A DNA stretch of 64,000 nt from JABDMH01 sp965222645 (GCA_965222645.1 OZ244968.1:248001-312000); one strand, 5' to 3'; counted from the stretch's first letter, positions 26,761 to 36,484 are shown. Made by a program: numbers and translations. The notes: generated by a model not told the origin, from the letters alone.

Positions 26761-28800
26761 CTAAAATTCGACTTCAATTCCACCGAAATAATTACGCCCT
26801 GGTGCCGGCTCATAGTATCTCCCTCCAAATGCATTTATACGGACATTGTCAAAATATTCGGCATCTGTAATATTCCTTACTCCTGCATACATTTTCAGAC
26901 GAATATTTTTTAAGCCAAAATTCCAACCCCCTCTTACATGTAATAAACTATAGCCTGGTGCAGATTCTGAATTTTGGTCATTGACATATAGTTTTCCGGT
27001 TCGAGAAAAGTCGATTGCATAAAAAACTCCGGTGCCTCTGTCGTACTGAAGTCCTGAGTTAAGAAAATGCTTTGGAATGCCACTGATCCGGTTTCCCGAA
27101 TAATCATTTCCCTCCGAAATAAAGTCTGTAAATCCAAAATCAGAAAATGTGTAGGCCATGAGAAAATTCCAATGTGCGATTTTTTTGTGAAGTGATAATT
27201 CCAATCCCTTTCGTCGTGATTTTCCGGCGTTTCTGTAAAACGTGCGTCCCGGAAAAGCTTCAATTTCGAAAGCTAATAATTCATTTTTCAAGCGGATGTA
27301 GAAAAGAGTCATCGAGTAGGATACCTTGCTTTTGTGATGTTTCAATCCCAATTCGAAGTGATTGGCGAGCTGAGGCTCTAGCTGTTGATTAAAGCCACCC
27401 ATACCTCCGGGATCATTTGATAGCTCAGATAATGCCGGGGTCTCAAAACTATGTCCGGCCATGAAATATAGGTGATGGCTCTTATGAAGCTGATAATTGA
27501 AACCAACCGAGGGACTGAGATGATTCCATGAGATCGATCCGGATTGATCTCCGTCGCTCAAGTAGTAATCTTTTGCCTCCACTTTTAGTACATCCAAACG
27601 AAGGTTTACTTCTGTGCTCAAACGGGGTAGGAACCTGAATTTTTGAAGAACATAAAGTCCGGTCATATTAAAGATCTCCTGTTGGTCGGTGCTCAGGGCA
27701 CCCCTGATTCCGCGCAGATTCTCAAACCGCATTCGCCTATCTGACTGTCTTTCTGTTTCCGCACCAATCAGCAAGTCGTGCCGGGTATGCTCTTCAGCAT
27801 ACTGAATATTTGCTCCATAAAAATTTCTTTCAAAGGCCACAGATCCTCCATTCTCGAAGGGTAGAAAGTTTTCGAAGTCACGAAATACATAATATGTTTT
27901 GGCCTCGATGCATCGATCACTTTTGAGTTGACGCCTGGCGAGTAGTGACACCTGATACTGAGAAAGGGATTCTCCTCCCCTAAAATCTACATTGCGCTGT
28001 CTGGCCTGCCGGCGATCGGCTTGTGCATCCTGCAAAGTAATACCACCCGGGTCCATAGCTTCCGGACTGTTGGTATACCCCGCATAAAACTGGTACAGGC
28101 CATCTTGTGTATTTAGGGTTGTTCTAGCGAACAAATTCGAGGTGCGGGAGGCATTGTGTGCTCGATAACCGCTGATCTGCATATGGTCACCTCCGAGCTC
28201 CCAAACGGCCTTTTCTCCCACTTTTGCAAGCTGGACGTTAGTCTTGAGAAATCCATAAGAACCCACATTGCTCCTCATTAAGACCCGGTCTTTCTTAGGT
28301 CGTCGCGTATGAAATGCAATGGCACCACCAGAAGCGTTCCCATAGAGTCCTCCTACGGCACCAGCCATGACCTCCAGTCTATCTAAATCGAAGGTAGACA
28401 GTTGATCCAACTGCGTCTGCCCGTCTGGTGTTGTGGTGGGGATCCCATCCACTAAAACCTTGATACCTCTGATACCGAAAGCAGAGCGAGCTCCGAATCC
28501 CCTGATGGCAATCCGTACATCTTGAGCAAAATTCTGTGCGTCCTGAGCAAAAACTCCTGGTACAAACTTCAATGCCTCATCAACAGAAAGCCCTTGATTT
28601 GCAGCATTGATCTGACCGAGATCTTGATAATACAAAGTGCGGGAAGCTTCATTGATAGCCGTGGGTAAGCGGGAAGAGACAACGGTGATCTCATCCAGGG
28701 TGCTTTGCAAAAGGACTGTATCCTCTACCCCCTGTGCATATCCCGCAAAAGCAAAAGTGACAAGAAACAGACAACACATAAATAAACAATGAGAGTTCAT
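26761..28800 (-). CDS. TonB-dependent outer-membrane receptor
   Basis: A 679-residue receptor that takes up a ligand such as a metal chelate across the outer membrane with energy from TonB. The signal peptide ends at AGYAQG. LDEITVVSSRLP (about 35-46) is the TonB-box region, and the plug domain runs to about 150 (VKFVPGVFAQDAQNF-type text, IRGFGARSAFGIRGIKVLVDG). The rest is a 22-strand-type barrel ending in GIEVEF, with the expected final phenylalanine. It lacks a carboxypeptidase-like N-terminal domain and no SusD gene is next to it, so this is not a SusCD glycan system. A good promoter lies 38 bp upstream. Confidence 0.9.
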   Translation of the reverse strand: MNSHCLFMCCLFLVTFAFAGYAQGVEDTVLLQSTLDEITVVSSRLPTAINEASRTLYYQDLGQINAANQGLSVDEALKFVPGVFAQDAQNFAQDVRIAIRGFGARSAFGIRGIKVLVDGIPTTTPDGQTQLDQLSTFDLDRLEVMAGAVGGLYGNASGGAIAFHTRRPKKDRVLMRSNVGSYGFLKTNVQLAKVGEKAVWELGGDHMQISGYRAHNASRTSNLFARTTLNTQDGLYQFYAGYTNSPEAMDPGGITLQDAQADRRQARQRNVDFRGGESLSQYQVSLLARRQLKSDRCIEAKTYYVFRDFENFLPFENGGSVAFERNFYGANIQYAEEHTRHDLLIGAETERQSDRRMRFENLRGIRGALSTDQQEIFNMTGLYVLQKFRFLPRLSTEVNLRLDVLKVEAKDYYLSDGDQSGSISWNHLSPSVGFNYQLHKSHHLYFMAGHSFETPALSELSNDPGGMGGFNQQLEPQLANHFELGLKHHKSKVSYSMTLFYIRLKNELLAFEIEAFPGRTFYRNAGKSRRKGLELSLHKKIAHWNFLMAYTFSDFGFTDFISEGNDYSGNRISGIPKHFLNSGLQYDRGTGVFYAIDFSRTGKLYVNDQNSESAPGYSLLHVRGGWNFGLKNIRLKMYAGVRNITDAEYFDNVRINAFGGRYYEPAPGRNYFGGIEVEF

Positions 28801-28837
28801 ATCTAATCAAGCAGAAGCTTCTTGTTTTCACGACTGA

Positions 28838-28866
28838 CAAATCTAAGGTTTCTGCCGAATTTTCAA
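28838..28866 (-). promoter_or_regulatory. Bacteroidota-type promoter of the TonB receptor
   Basis: On the minus strand TTG (28866-28864), 18 bp, then TAGATTTG (28845-28838) matches the TTG-N19-TAnnTTTG consensus of the phylum's primary sigma factor. The transcript would start near 28831, leaving a leader of about 30 bases. Confidence 0.7.
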
Positions 28867-28944
28867 GGGATCCTGATTCGGGCTGAAAACATCTGAAGGT
28901 TTACTGACGTTTGTTTAATTTAGATGTGATATCAACTTAATAGC

Positions 28945-31689
28945 ATGAGAGCAACAGGATGCTTGCTGATATTCATACTGCCTGGCTTCCTTTGGGCTAA
29001 TGCCCCAGAACGCATATTACAGTTTGTTCGGGAATCTGCCCATATAATGGCATTATCTCCGGATGACTTGCTTGAATTGAGAGTCAGTTCAAGTCATTTC
29101 GACAGGAACACCGGATTCACCCACTACTACGTGCAGCAGGAGAGATTTGGTTTTCCGATCGAAGCAGCAATCGCCAATGTCCTCACTGATCAAAGGGGAG
29201 AATCACACCTTGTGAATCATTCTTTTCAGAGTCAGCTGTCAAAGAATTTTATTCTGCCTAAAGTCTTGGGCTTCCGGCAATTGGGTTTCGATTCTAACAC
29301 GGAGAATAAGGGGTTGATTTGGATTTACGAGGATCGACTTTGGAGGTTGGCCTATGATACCCGGATTTGGGAAAATCATGCTAGATGGAGAATATGGTAC
29401 GATGCGGTTTCGGGGAAAGAGCTGCGCAGGAAGAACCTCGCATTTTCTTGCGGGTTTATGCATGAGGGAAGTGCAAGGGAAAACCATTGTGATCATGACG
29501 GAAGTGATGGTGTTCTGATGACCGGGCCGGTTTCATCTTATTATGTTTACCCAATCCCCATTGAGTCGCCCATTCATGGTTCGAGGAAAATCGTAAATAC
29601 GCCTTCAGATGAGATTGCCTCCCCTTTTGGCTGGCATGATTCAGATGGGATCATGGGTCCTGAATACACGGATACACGAGGAAATAATGTCTTCGCCCAA
29701 CACGATTTCGCAGGTGACAATCAAATGGGTTATAGACCGGATGCGGGCAGTTCACTAGCTTTTCAGTATGATCTGGATCTACAGGAAGACCCAGCAAATT
29801 ACCTCGATGCTATTGTGAGTAACCTCTTCTACTGGTCAAACCTCAATCACGATATTTTTTATCATTACGGATTTGATGAAGCTGCTGGTAATTTTCAGAT
29901 CAATAATTATGGGAAAGCAGGAATTCAAGGAGACCCCGTATACGCAGATGCTCAGGACGGCGCCGGTAGAAATAATGCCCAATTTATTGTTGAGGAAGAT
30001 GGAATCCCCGGTCGAATGGAAATGTTTCTGTGGAGCCAGGACATCTATGATGCGGCAATTCACATCAACTCCCCGGAAGATTCCGGTTTTGATTTAGCTG
30101 CTGTAGAATCAGGCTTCAGCGATAACAATCGCCTGAATCGGGAAGGGATATCAGCAATTGAAGTTGTTGAAGCGATAGACGCAACCGGCAGTACCCATTT
30201 GGTATGTCAAGGACAGCAAATTGCCAACGAAGATGATCTGTCGGGTAAGATTGTACTGCTCCAACGAGGCCAGTGCTTTTTTATCGAGAAAATAAAACGA
30301 CTGCAAGAACTCGGTGCCCTTGGGGCAATCGTTTGTAATAACGTACCCGGAGAGCCTGTGATCATGGGTGGTACGGATCACAGCATAACGATCCCGGCTG
30401 TGATGATCAGCTCTGACCAGTGCGTATTGTTGCAAGACCTAATGAAAGAAGGTGCCCTGACGATCGATATAAAACGCAAAAATACTGATGGAACATTTGA
30501 TTCCTCACTTGATAATCTGATTGTGACACACGAGTATGGTCATGGGATTTCAGTGAGACTCACTGGAGGATCCAATAATATTGAGTGCCTGGATAATGTG
30601 GAGCAGATGGGTGAGGGATGGAGTGACTACTTTGGACTCATGCTGACCACAGATTGGTCGTCGGCTAAGGCAGAGCATCCCCGTGGTATCGGTAATTTCG
30701 TATCCAGTCAGGCAGTAAATGGCAGGGGAATCCGTGATTTTCCGTACAGCACAGATATGCGGATTAATCCGATGCATTACGATATGATCAAGGAGGCGTC
30801 GATTACCCACGAGGTGGGAGCAGTATGGTGCAGTATTCTGTGGGATTTGACATGGGGAATTATTGGCCTGGAGGGAGCAAGCACGGACTTGTATCATGGA
30901 GATGGAGGTAATAACATAGCCCTGCGTATAGTGATGGAAGCCCTGAAGCTTCAAAAGTGCTCACCTGGCTTTGTTGACGGCAGAGTTGCAATCTTAAGGG
31001 CGGACAGCCTCCTCTACGGCGGGAAATATCAATACCAATTGTGGAAGGCATTTGCCCGGAGAGGTTTGGGTGCCAGAGCATCTCAAGGAAGCAGTCTAAA
31101 CATCCGGGATGGAAGGGAAAGTTATGAGATGCCCGAGCATTTCCGGACTCAAATCTCTTGGTTTTCAGCTACGGATCAAGGCGATTTTATCTCAATTGAT
31201 TTTACAGCAGAGCAGGAATTTGATAATGCCTTATTTGAAATTGAAAGAAGCACAGACGGGATTAATTACGTCACACTCGCCTCCTTTGAGGGAAGGACTT
31301 TGAGTGAGGAAAGCCGGGCTTTGAGTTTTGAGGATCGCGATGTCGAGTTTGATAGACTTTATCACTACAGACTAAATCAGATTGATTTAAATGAAAGCCA
31401 GCGCTACCTGGGAAGAGATTCGGCACTCATTGTCTCAGTAGATGGTATCGCCGTCTTTCCAAATCCCTCGGATGGATACCTGGCAGTAAAGCTCAGTCGA
31501 AAGATCATTGGAAAAATTTCCCTCAACCTTTATTCATCATCCGGTAAACTTATTTCCTCTCAAAAGTTTGATGCAGAGGACTTTCATCGTCGTCAGTTCG
31601 TGGATTATAAAAAGATTCAACCTGGCATTTATATCCTTGAAGTGTTAAATGATGATGAAAATATCCGGAAAAGAATAGTGTTCCTTTAA
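28945..31689 (+). CDS. Fungalysin-type (M36) metalloprotease with T9SS tail
   Basis: A 914-residue exported protease. After a signal peptide (ending LWANA) comes an FTP-like propeptide region (about 25-160). The catalytic domain holds THEYGHGIS (H529, E530, H533) and, about 30 residues on, QMGEGWSDYFGL with the third zinc ligand, as in M36 fungalysins. A PA domain is inserted before it (about 415-510; KIVLLQRGQCFFIEKI). The last 75 residues (VFPNPSDGYLAVKL to IRKRIVFL) form a T9SS type A sorting domain, so the protease should be released or anchored at the cell surface. Two small genes follow closely, the first after only 2 bp. Confidence 0.9.
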   Translation: MRATGCLLIFILPGFLWANAPERILQFVRESAHIMALSPDDLLELRVSSSHFDRNTGFTHYYVQQERFGFPIEAAIANVLTDQRGESHLVNHSFQSQLSKNFILPKVLGFRQLGFDSNTENKGLIWIYEDRLWRLAYDTRIWENHARWRIWYDAVSGKELRRKNLAFSCGFMHEGSARENHCDHDGSDGVLMTGPVSSYYVYPIPIESPIHGSRKIVNTPSDEIASPFGWHDSDGIMGPEYTDTRGNNVFAQHDFAGDNQMGYRPDAGSSLAFQYDLDLQEDPANYLDAIVSNLFYWSNLNHDIFYHYGFDEAAGNFQINNYGKAGIQGDPVYADAQDGAGRNNAQFIVEEDGIPGRMEMFLWSQDIYDAAIHINSPEDSGFDLAAVESGFSDNNRLNREGISAIEVVEAIDATGSTHLVCQGQQIANEDDLSGKIVLLQRGQCFFIEKIKRLQELGALGAIVCNNVPGEPVIMGGTDHSITIPAVMISSDQCVLLQDLMKEGALTIDIKRKNTDGTFDSSLDNLIVTHEYGHGISVRLTGGSNNIECLDNVEQMGEGWSDYFGLMLTTDWSSAKAEHPRGIGNFVSSQAVNGRGIRDFPYSTDMRINPMHYDMIKEASITHEVGAVWCSILWDLTWGIIGLEGASTDLYHGDGGNNIALRIVMEALKLQKCSPGFVDGRVAILRADSLLYGGKYQYQLWKAFARRGLGARASQGSSLNIRDGRESYEMPEHFRTQISWFSATDQGDFISIDFTAEQEFDNALFEIERSTDGINYVTLASFEGRTLSEESRALSFEDRDVEFDRLYHYRLNQIDLNESQRYLGRDSALIVSVDGIAVFPNPSDGYLAVKLSRKIIGKISLNLYSSSGKLISSQKFDAEDFHRRQFVDYKKIQPGIYILEVLNDDENIRKRIVFL

Positions 31690-31691
31690 AA

Positions 31692-32081
31692 ATGAAAATA
31701 AAACCTTTTTTCCTGTCTTCTCTTTTTTTAGCATTAGTCATTGCTGACGCCTATTGCCAGGTTAATCTTGATCATCCATCATTGACCAGAGACACCCCGG
31801 AGTTCAAAATGGAATTCTTAGGGAAGAAGGCTGTCACCAATGCTCATCGCGCAATAGCTCAGCGGTCATCAGTCTACACGATTAATTCGTATTTCAATAA
31901 GGAATTACAAAAACCATTTTTTTGCCGGATCGAAGATGCTATTGCAACCAAGAATAAGGTGAACTTTAAATTTAGACTCGGATCTGTGCAGTACGTTGAT
32001 GCTATGGAGGGTAAGGGTTTTTTTGAGGCTCTCTCCTACTCCAGAACGACCAACTATATTATATCCAGAAAAAGAAGATAA
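31692..32081 (+). CDS. Hypothetical small exported protein
   Basis: A 129-residue protein I do not recognise. It begins 2 bp after the stop of the M36 protease, so it is probably in the same transcript. The N-terminus is a signal peptide (KPFFLSSLFLALVIADAYC, cut before QVNLD). The mature part is small, basic at its end (SRKRR) and contains two cysteines counting the one at the cut region. It could be a partner or inhibitor of the protease, but this rests only on position. Confidence 0.55.
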   Translation: MKIKPFFLSSLFLALVIADAYCQVNLDHPSLTRDTPEFKMEFLGKKAVTNAHRAIAQRSSVYTINSYFNKELQKPFFCRIEDAIATKNKVNFKFRLGSVQYVDAMEGKGFFEALSYSRTTNYIISRKRR

Positions 32082-32109
32082 GCTACTTTTTGTTTTTGTA
32101 TTTTGAAAA

Positions 32110-32457
32110 ATGGCAAAGAAGAAAAAAAGATTAATTCCCGATGACGTAATTGCACAGTACGAAAAAATCGTTTCTGTAATTCCGGACACTCCTATCAAGG
32201 GAGCGGCATCAGCGTATACCTCTCTCAATGGTCACATGTTTTCTTTTGTGGATAAGGAAAGTATAATGTCGCTGCGATTGCCGAAGGAAGAGCGCGAAAA
32301 ATTTCTAAAGAAATACAATTCAAAACTAAGCGAACAATACGGAAGTATTATGAGGGAATATGTTTTAGTGCCAAAGGACTTGTTTGATAATACACGGACG
32401 ATGAGAAGGTATTTTAAAATAAGTTACGCATATGTAAGTTCACTGAAGCCCAAGTAA
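32110..32457 (+). CDS. Hypothetical cytoplasmic protein, TfoX-N-like
   Basis: A 115-residue, lysine-rich protein without a signal peptide. The pattern NGHMFSFVDKESIMSLRLP, then REYVLVPKDLFDNT and YFKISYAYVSSLKPK, resembles the small TfoX N-terminal/YjbR-like fold, in which a strand pair is followed by a substrate-like pocket and a C-terminal helix. This assignment is weak. It follows the previous small gene by 28 bp in the same direction. No function can be given. Confidence 0.6.
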   Translation: MAKKKKRLIPDDVIAQYEKIVSVIPDTPIKGAASAYTSLNGHMFSFVDKESIMSLRLPKEEREKFLKKYNSKLSEQYGSIMREYVLVPKDLFDNTRTMRRYFKISYAYVSSLKPK

Positions 32458-32609
32458 AGATCCGTGGAGTTCAATTGCAAGAGTGAACAAGCCGACCCTA
32501 TTATTTTGACATGGGCTAATGAGATCTTACCTAAAGACTTGCTTTTTTTATTCAGGACTTGGTGGTCTCCCACAGAGGCAGTATTTTAATGAACATAAAT
32601 TTGATTTAC

Positions 32610-34046
32610 ATGGAAAAGAAACAAGGAAGAAGAAAATTTTTGAAGTATTCGAGTTTGGCAGGCGGTGCCTTCATGATTGTACCCCGGCATGTATTGGGCA
32701 GAGGTTACGTGGCTCCCAGTGACAAACTAAATATTGCAGGGATTGGCGCAGGGGGAAAGGGCCGAAGTGATCTCAGCAGTTTTGCCGAAAGCGAACATGT
32801 AAACATTGTAGCACTCTGCGATGTTGATGACCGGCAAGCCGCAGAAAGTCGTGAAAGCTATCCCAAGGCTCCTTATTATCACGATTACCGGGAAATGCTG
32901 GAAAAGGAGCATTCTTCCATTGATGCTGTTTCTGTCTCGACACCGGATCACATGCATGCAGTGCAGGCAATGGCTGCCATGCAATTGGGCAAGCATGTGT
33001 ATGTACAAAAGCCGCTTACCCATGATATATATGAGGCGAGAATGTTGACAAAAGCCGCGAAGAAATATAAAGTGGTGACTCAAATGGGAAATCAAGGAGG
33101 GAGCGGTGATGGTGTTAGAAAGATGAAAGAAATGGTCGATGCCGGGATGATTGGCGAAGTACATACTGTCCAGTGCTGGACCAATAGAGCCATTTGGCCG
33201 CAGGCCCTGGAAACCCCCACCGAAAAGATGGAGATTCCCGAAGGAGTGAATTGGGATCTGTGGCTGGGCACTGCACCACAGCGGGATTACCACGAGGCAT
33301 ATATGCCATGGAATTGGCGGGGATGGTCTGATTTTGGGACCGGTGCCCTTGGGGATATGGCATGCCATATTATGGACCCAGTATACCGGATCCTTCCCAT
33401 CTTGTATCCCAGTGAAGTCGAGTGTAGCCTCGCCGGTCTCTATAGGGATAAGTTTGCCGAATTAGAGTACCCTGACAGTTTCCCGGGTTCGAGTATCATA
33501 AGACTTAAATATCCGAGGACGGATGGGGATGGAACCATAAAGGTCAACTGGTTTGATGGAGGTCTTCTTCCTGCGAGACCAGAGGGACTTTTGCCTGACG
33601 AAGCTTTGGGCAATTGGGATGGAGGAGTAATATTTGAAGGGGACAAGGGCAGCCTGATGGCTGACTGTTATGGAGCCAATCCGAGATTGATACCGACCGC
33701 GAGGATGGATGATGAAGAAATGCCGGAAGAAAAGATTGCACGTGTACCCGAAGGTCATTACCTGCAATGGGTAAATGCCTGCATTGCTGGCTATGGAAAT
33801 GCTGAAACCAGTTCCTCATTTGATTATGCAGGTCCTTTTACGGAGAGTATCCTGATTGGAAATCTGGCGATTAAGAGTTTTAATATTAAGAATCCGGATC
33901 TAAAGGATGATAATTTCTGGTCAGGCAGCAATCGATATCTAGGCAGGAAGACGCTGATGTGGGATGCAGAAAATATGCGGATTACGAATTATGAACCCGC
34001 AAACTTGTTTGTCCGGCGAACCTACAGAGAAGGATATTCAATTTAG
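32610..34046 (+). CDS. Gfo/Idh/MocA-family oxidoreductase
   Basis: A 478-residue NAD(P)-dependent sugar-type dehydrogenase. I start at 32610 because MEKKQGRRKFLKYSSLAGGAF is a twin-arginine signal (RRKFLK); the longer frame from 32559 adds unlikely residues. The Rossmann motif is LNIAGIGAGGKGRSDL, and VYVQKPLTHDIYEAR contains the family's E-K-P-like motif with Q in place of E. VTQMGNQGGSGDG follows, as in Bacteroidota secreted members. The C-terminal half (LGDMACHIMDPVYRI and the region to YREGYSI) is the substrate domain. It probably works folded in the periplasm on a sugar or sugar acid. Confidence 0.85.
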   Translation: MEKKQGRRKFLKYSSLAGGAFMIVPRHVLGRGYVAPSDKLNIAGIGAGGKGRSDLSSFAESEHVNIVALCDVDDRQAAESRESYPKAPYYHDYREMLEKEHSSIDAVSVSTPDHMHAVQAMAAMQLGKHVYVQKPLTHDIYEARMLTKAAKKYKVVTQMGNQGGSGDGVRKMKEMVDAGMIGEVHTVQCWTNRAIWPQALETPTEKMEIPEGVNWDLWLGTAPQRDYHEAYMPWNWRGWSDFGTGALGDMACHIMDPVYRILPILYPSEVECSLAGLYRDKFAELEYPDSFPGSSIIRLKYPRTDGDGTIKVNWFDGGLLPARPEGLLPDEALGNWDGGVIFEGDKGSLMADCYGANPRLIPTARMDDEEMPEEKIARVPEGHYLQWVNACIAGYGNAETSSSFDYAGPFTESILIGNLAIKSFNIKNPDLKDDNFWSGSNRYLGRKTLMWDAENMRITNYEPANLFVRRTYREGYSI

Positions 34047-34085
34047 ATATAAGACTAAAGCTCTGATGGGATGAAATGGTGGTCA

Positions 34086-34289
34086 CACTAGTGAGCTACT
34101 CCGAAAAGGTTGCCAAATCAAAAATGGCTCTTTTGGCCCTGTCTGCCTGGCGGCATGCCAGGCAGGGATATTTTCATTTTCTTCAATCGCCTGATACACA
34201 GGCATCAGCCGATCTCAAAAAAGTGGAAATCTCATCCAAAATTGACTCATTTTGTGAAATTGGCACTTTCCGGAGTAACCTCACTAGTG
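34086..34289 (+). mobile_element. MITE-like element with terminal inverted repeats
   Basis: 204 bp bounded by imperfect inverted repeats. The left end reads CACTAGTGAGCTACTCCG and the right end, reverse complemented, CACTAGTGAGGTTACTCCGG. Inside are TTGCCAAATCAAAAA, a perfect 9-bp hairpin CTGCCTGGC-GGCAT-GCCAGGCAG (34143-34165) and CGCCTGATACACAGGCATCA. The element is too short to code for a transposase and has a diverged relative at 18343-18503. Its right end overlaps the last codons of the next gene. No clear target duplication is seen. Confidence 0.7.
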
Positions 34290-34769
34290 AACAAATCCAC
34301 CATTCTTCAATCCGGGAATCCTGGGTTGATCTGCTCGGAAAACGTTGCTGAGGGGATGAAAGATCTCGATAAAATGCCGCTGCACAATATGATCGGCTCC
34401 CTTGGTAACCTCACCCTCTGAATCCGTGATCTGAAAAGTGATGGTGTTTCCAAAGATTTCGGATGATTGCTTTTCATCGGCTTTTCGAAGAAGTCGCAAG
34501 AGATCGGATTTAGCGTAGGTACCAGACTGACTGACGGATTCTTCGCCTTTATCATCAAAGTTCTTTTCGTGATAGTGTATCGTATCCTGCTTTAAGGTAA
34601 ATTCTATACTTCCATGGTGATAGGGTCCAAAACAACCTTCAAACGAATATTCGAATAAGATTGTATCCTCGTCCCCCATTCCCCTGATATGGTCTGTCAA
34701 GTCCTCCATCAGTGTAAATGATTGAAAAATGAGACCTAGTAACGCTAAGCAAGTAAAGGATTTTTGCAT
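34284..34769 (-). CDS. Hypothetical exported protein
   Basis: A 161-residue protein with a signal-like N-terminus (MQKSFTCLALLGLIFQSFT) and no recognised family. The region FEYSFEGCFGPYHHGSIEFTL and FQITDSEGEV suggests a small beta-rich domain. Its stop codon TAG lies within the CACTAGTG end of the MITE-like element, so the last two residues (V-H) and the stop come from that element. The C-terminus may therefore be altered from its ancestral form. Alone in its direction. Confidence 0.6.
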   Translation of the reverse strand: MQKSFTCLALLGLIFQSFTLMEDLTDHIRGMGDEDTILFEYSFEGCFGPYHHGSIEFTLKQDTIHYHEKNFDDKGEESVSQSGTYAKSDLLRLLRKADEKQSSEIFGNTITFQITDSEGEVTKGADHIVQRHFIEIFHPLSNVFRADQPRIPGLKNGGFVH

Positions 34770-34949
34770 ACTGTTGATTGTCGTTTCACTATACTAAAGA
34801 CGAATCAGGCACTCCCATTGCCCTACTATTCGCAGTTAAATGATTGTTAAAACCCTAAAATATACGGTTTTTCCAATGATGTCATTTCTGTAACGGATAA
34901 TGATTACACCATTTACTTTAAAGGCCGTCCAGTTTCATATCTTTCCACA

Positions 34950-35522
34950 ATGAATCCGCAGGACCTGATCGAACGAGTGAGGCGCTCAATCCTGGAACGG
35001 GATCGGGTCATGGAAGAGTTGTACCGTACCAAAAGTCTACGCGAAAATGCCGTAAGGTACATTCTCAGCAGAGGGGGAACGAAGGATGATGCATTGACGA
35101 TATACAGCGATGTAATTATAAATTTTGTAAAAAACTGTCTCAGAAGCGACTTTAAAATAAAATCTTCATTAGAAAATTACTTTTTTGGGGTAACGAAAAA
35201 CCTCTGGTACCAAACTATACGGGAAAGAAAACAAACAATAGAGTTGGAATCTATTCCCCATAAGAGTGAGGTGCAGAGCCCCGAGATCATTTTAATTGAT
35301 CTGGAACGCCGGCAAAATCTGGAAGTTGTGCTCAAACAGCTCGATGAAAAATGTCGAAAAGTTCTCACTTTATGGGCTAGAAATATGCGAATGAAAGCGA
35401 TTGCTAGTCAAATGAATTATAGCTCACCGGAGATGGCACGCAAGAAAAAGCACTACTGCTTGAAGCGTCTCATAGAGCTTGTCAATCAACACCCTGAATT
35501 GTTAAACTCTTTAAAAAAGTGA
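34950..35522 (+). CDS. ECF-like sigma-70 family factor
   Basis: A 190-residue alternative sigma factor. Region 2 covers about 35-100 (YILSRGGTKDDALTIYSDVIINFVKNC and ENYFFGVTKNLWYQTIRERK, the latter typical of region 2.4). Region 4 covers about 120-175 with a helix-turn-helix (VLKQLDEKCRKVLTLWARNMRMKAIASQMNYSSPEMARKKKHYCLKRL). The next gene begins 4 bp after its stop with a GTG codon and encodes a membrane protein, the usual sigma/anti-sigma arrangement. Targets cannot be told from here. Confidence 0.85.
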   Translation: MNPQDLIERVRRSILERDRVMEELYRTKSLRENAVRYILSRGGTKDDALTIYSDVIINFVKNCLRSDFKIKSSLENYFFGVTKNLWYQTIRERKQTIELESIPHKSEVQSPEIILIDLERRQNLEVVLKQLDEKCRKVLTLWARNMRMKAIASQMNYSSPEMARKKKHYCLKRLIELVNQHPELLNSLKK

Positions 35523-35526
35523 GAAA

Positions 35527-36165
35527 GTGATTGATCATTTTAATTTTATAGAATCTTATGTGAGAGGCAACCTCTCCGGTGATGCTAAAGCCGACTTTGA
35601 GCGAGCAATGCGAGAAGATCCCGATCTAAGGGATGCAGTCGAGAATTACTGGAGACTTGAGCCATATCTGGACCTTCTGATCGAAGATGATATCCGTGCG
35701 GCTATGTCGACGATACGGAAGAGAAAGTCCGTGGTACCGGTCAGATTGAGCCGGTACAGTAGAATTGCTGCTGCCATTGCCTTATTACTTGCGCTTACAC
35801 TGACCTGGATGTGGTCTGAAGGTCTGTTTAACAAATCACCGGAAAAGTTATTTGCTGAATATTACAGAAATCCTCCCGAACCCATCACTAGATCCGGTGA
35901 AACCGGGACGTTAAGCCAGGATGCCAAAGCATTCTTTAGTGCACATAGGATGATTGAACTAGACAGCTTTGCGGAGGCAGAAGATATCTTCGCGGATCTA
36001 ATTTCATCTCAATCGCTCTATAAAAGCCAATCGGAATGGTTTCTCGCCATGATCGCCCTGGCTAAAAATGACAAATCACTCGCTGGAGAGCGCCTGGACG
36101 CAATTCTACAGCAGGAAGGACACGAGTATCACGGACTTGCCATGAAGGTGAAAGAGGACTTGTGA
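35527..36165 (+). CDS. Membrane protein, probable anti-sigma partner
   Basis: A 212-residue protein starting at GTG. The N-terminal part (FIESYVRGNLSGDAKADFERAMREDPDLRDAVENYW) is helical and has the zinc-less anti-sigma look of the phylum. One transmembrane helix follows (IAAAIALLLALTLTWMW, about 78-95), and the rest is a soluble, helical, TPR-like domain (about 130-210) expected in the periplasm. Its place right behind the sigma gene, and the helix-TM-sensor layout, suggest that it holds the factor until a periplasmic signal arrives. Not FecR-like, and no TonB receptor is adjacent. Confidence 0.7.
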   Translation: MIDHFNFIESYVRGNLSGDAKADFERAMREDPDLRDAVENYWRLEPYLDLLIEDDIRAAMSTIRKRKSVVPVRLSRYSRIAAAIALLLALTLTWMWSEGLFNKSPEKLFAEYYRNPPEPITRSGETGTLSQDAKAFFSAHRMIELDSFAEAEDIFADLISSQSLYKSQSEWFLAMIALAKNDKSLAGERLDAILQQEGHEYHGLAMKVKEDL

Positions 36166-36484
36166 GTTTTTTATCTACTTCCCGCTATAAATTCAGGGAC
36201 ATTTTCTACTTATGATTGCCGCCCTCCTAGAGTGCTCCTGGGTTGATATTTCAATTCTATATCTTAACTGTGTATTTCAAATCGGACCTCCACGTGTAAC
36301 AGAGGGAAATTTGAAATCTCCCTCCAGATAGTATAAGACCGATGTGAAGCCACCTTTATGAGCAACTGGGCTTGCTGTGCAGCCACACTTTTGCGAGTAA
36401 AGCACTACTGGAATACCGTCGAGAAATTATCTTATTTTTGGCACCCAGTTACCAGTGTTACTGATAAAAAACTAGTGTAGGTCA
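36166..36484. other. Intergenic region before yajC
   Basis: 319 bp with no gene. Besides the promoter box listed separately I see only ordinary sequence; no strong hairpin follows the anti-sigma gene, although a TTTTTT run lies 5 bp after its stop. Confidence 0.5.
36433..36440 (+). promoter_or_regulatory. Possible yajC promoter -7 box
   Basis: TATTTTTG fits TAnnTTTG and lies 45 bp before the yajC start, which would give a leader of about 38 bases. No TTG is at the right distance upstream, so support is partial. Confidence 0.4.

Noticed and set aside
26475..26913. Plus-strand open frames at the end of the TonB receptor
   Set aside because: They overlap the 3' end of a well-supported minus-strand gene and have shadow-like composition.
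34076..34421. Small genes over the MITE-like element
   Set aside because: Similar peptides appear in the copy at 18343 but with shifts in length and phase, which fits a DNA repeat better than a protein family.
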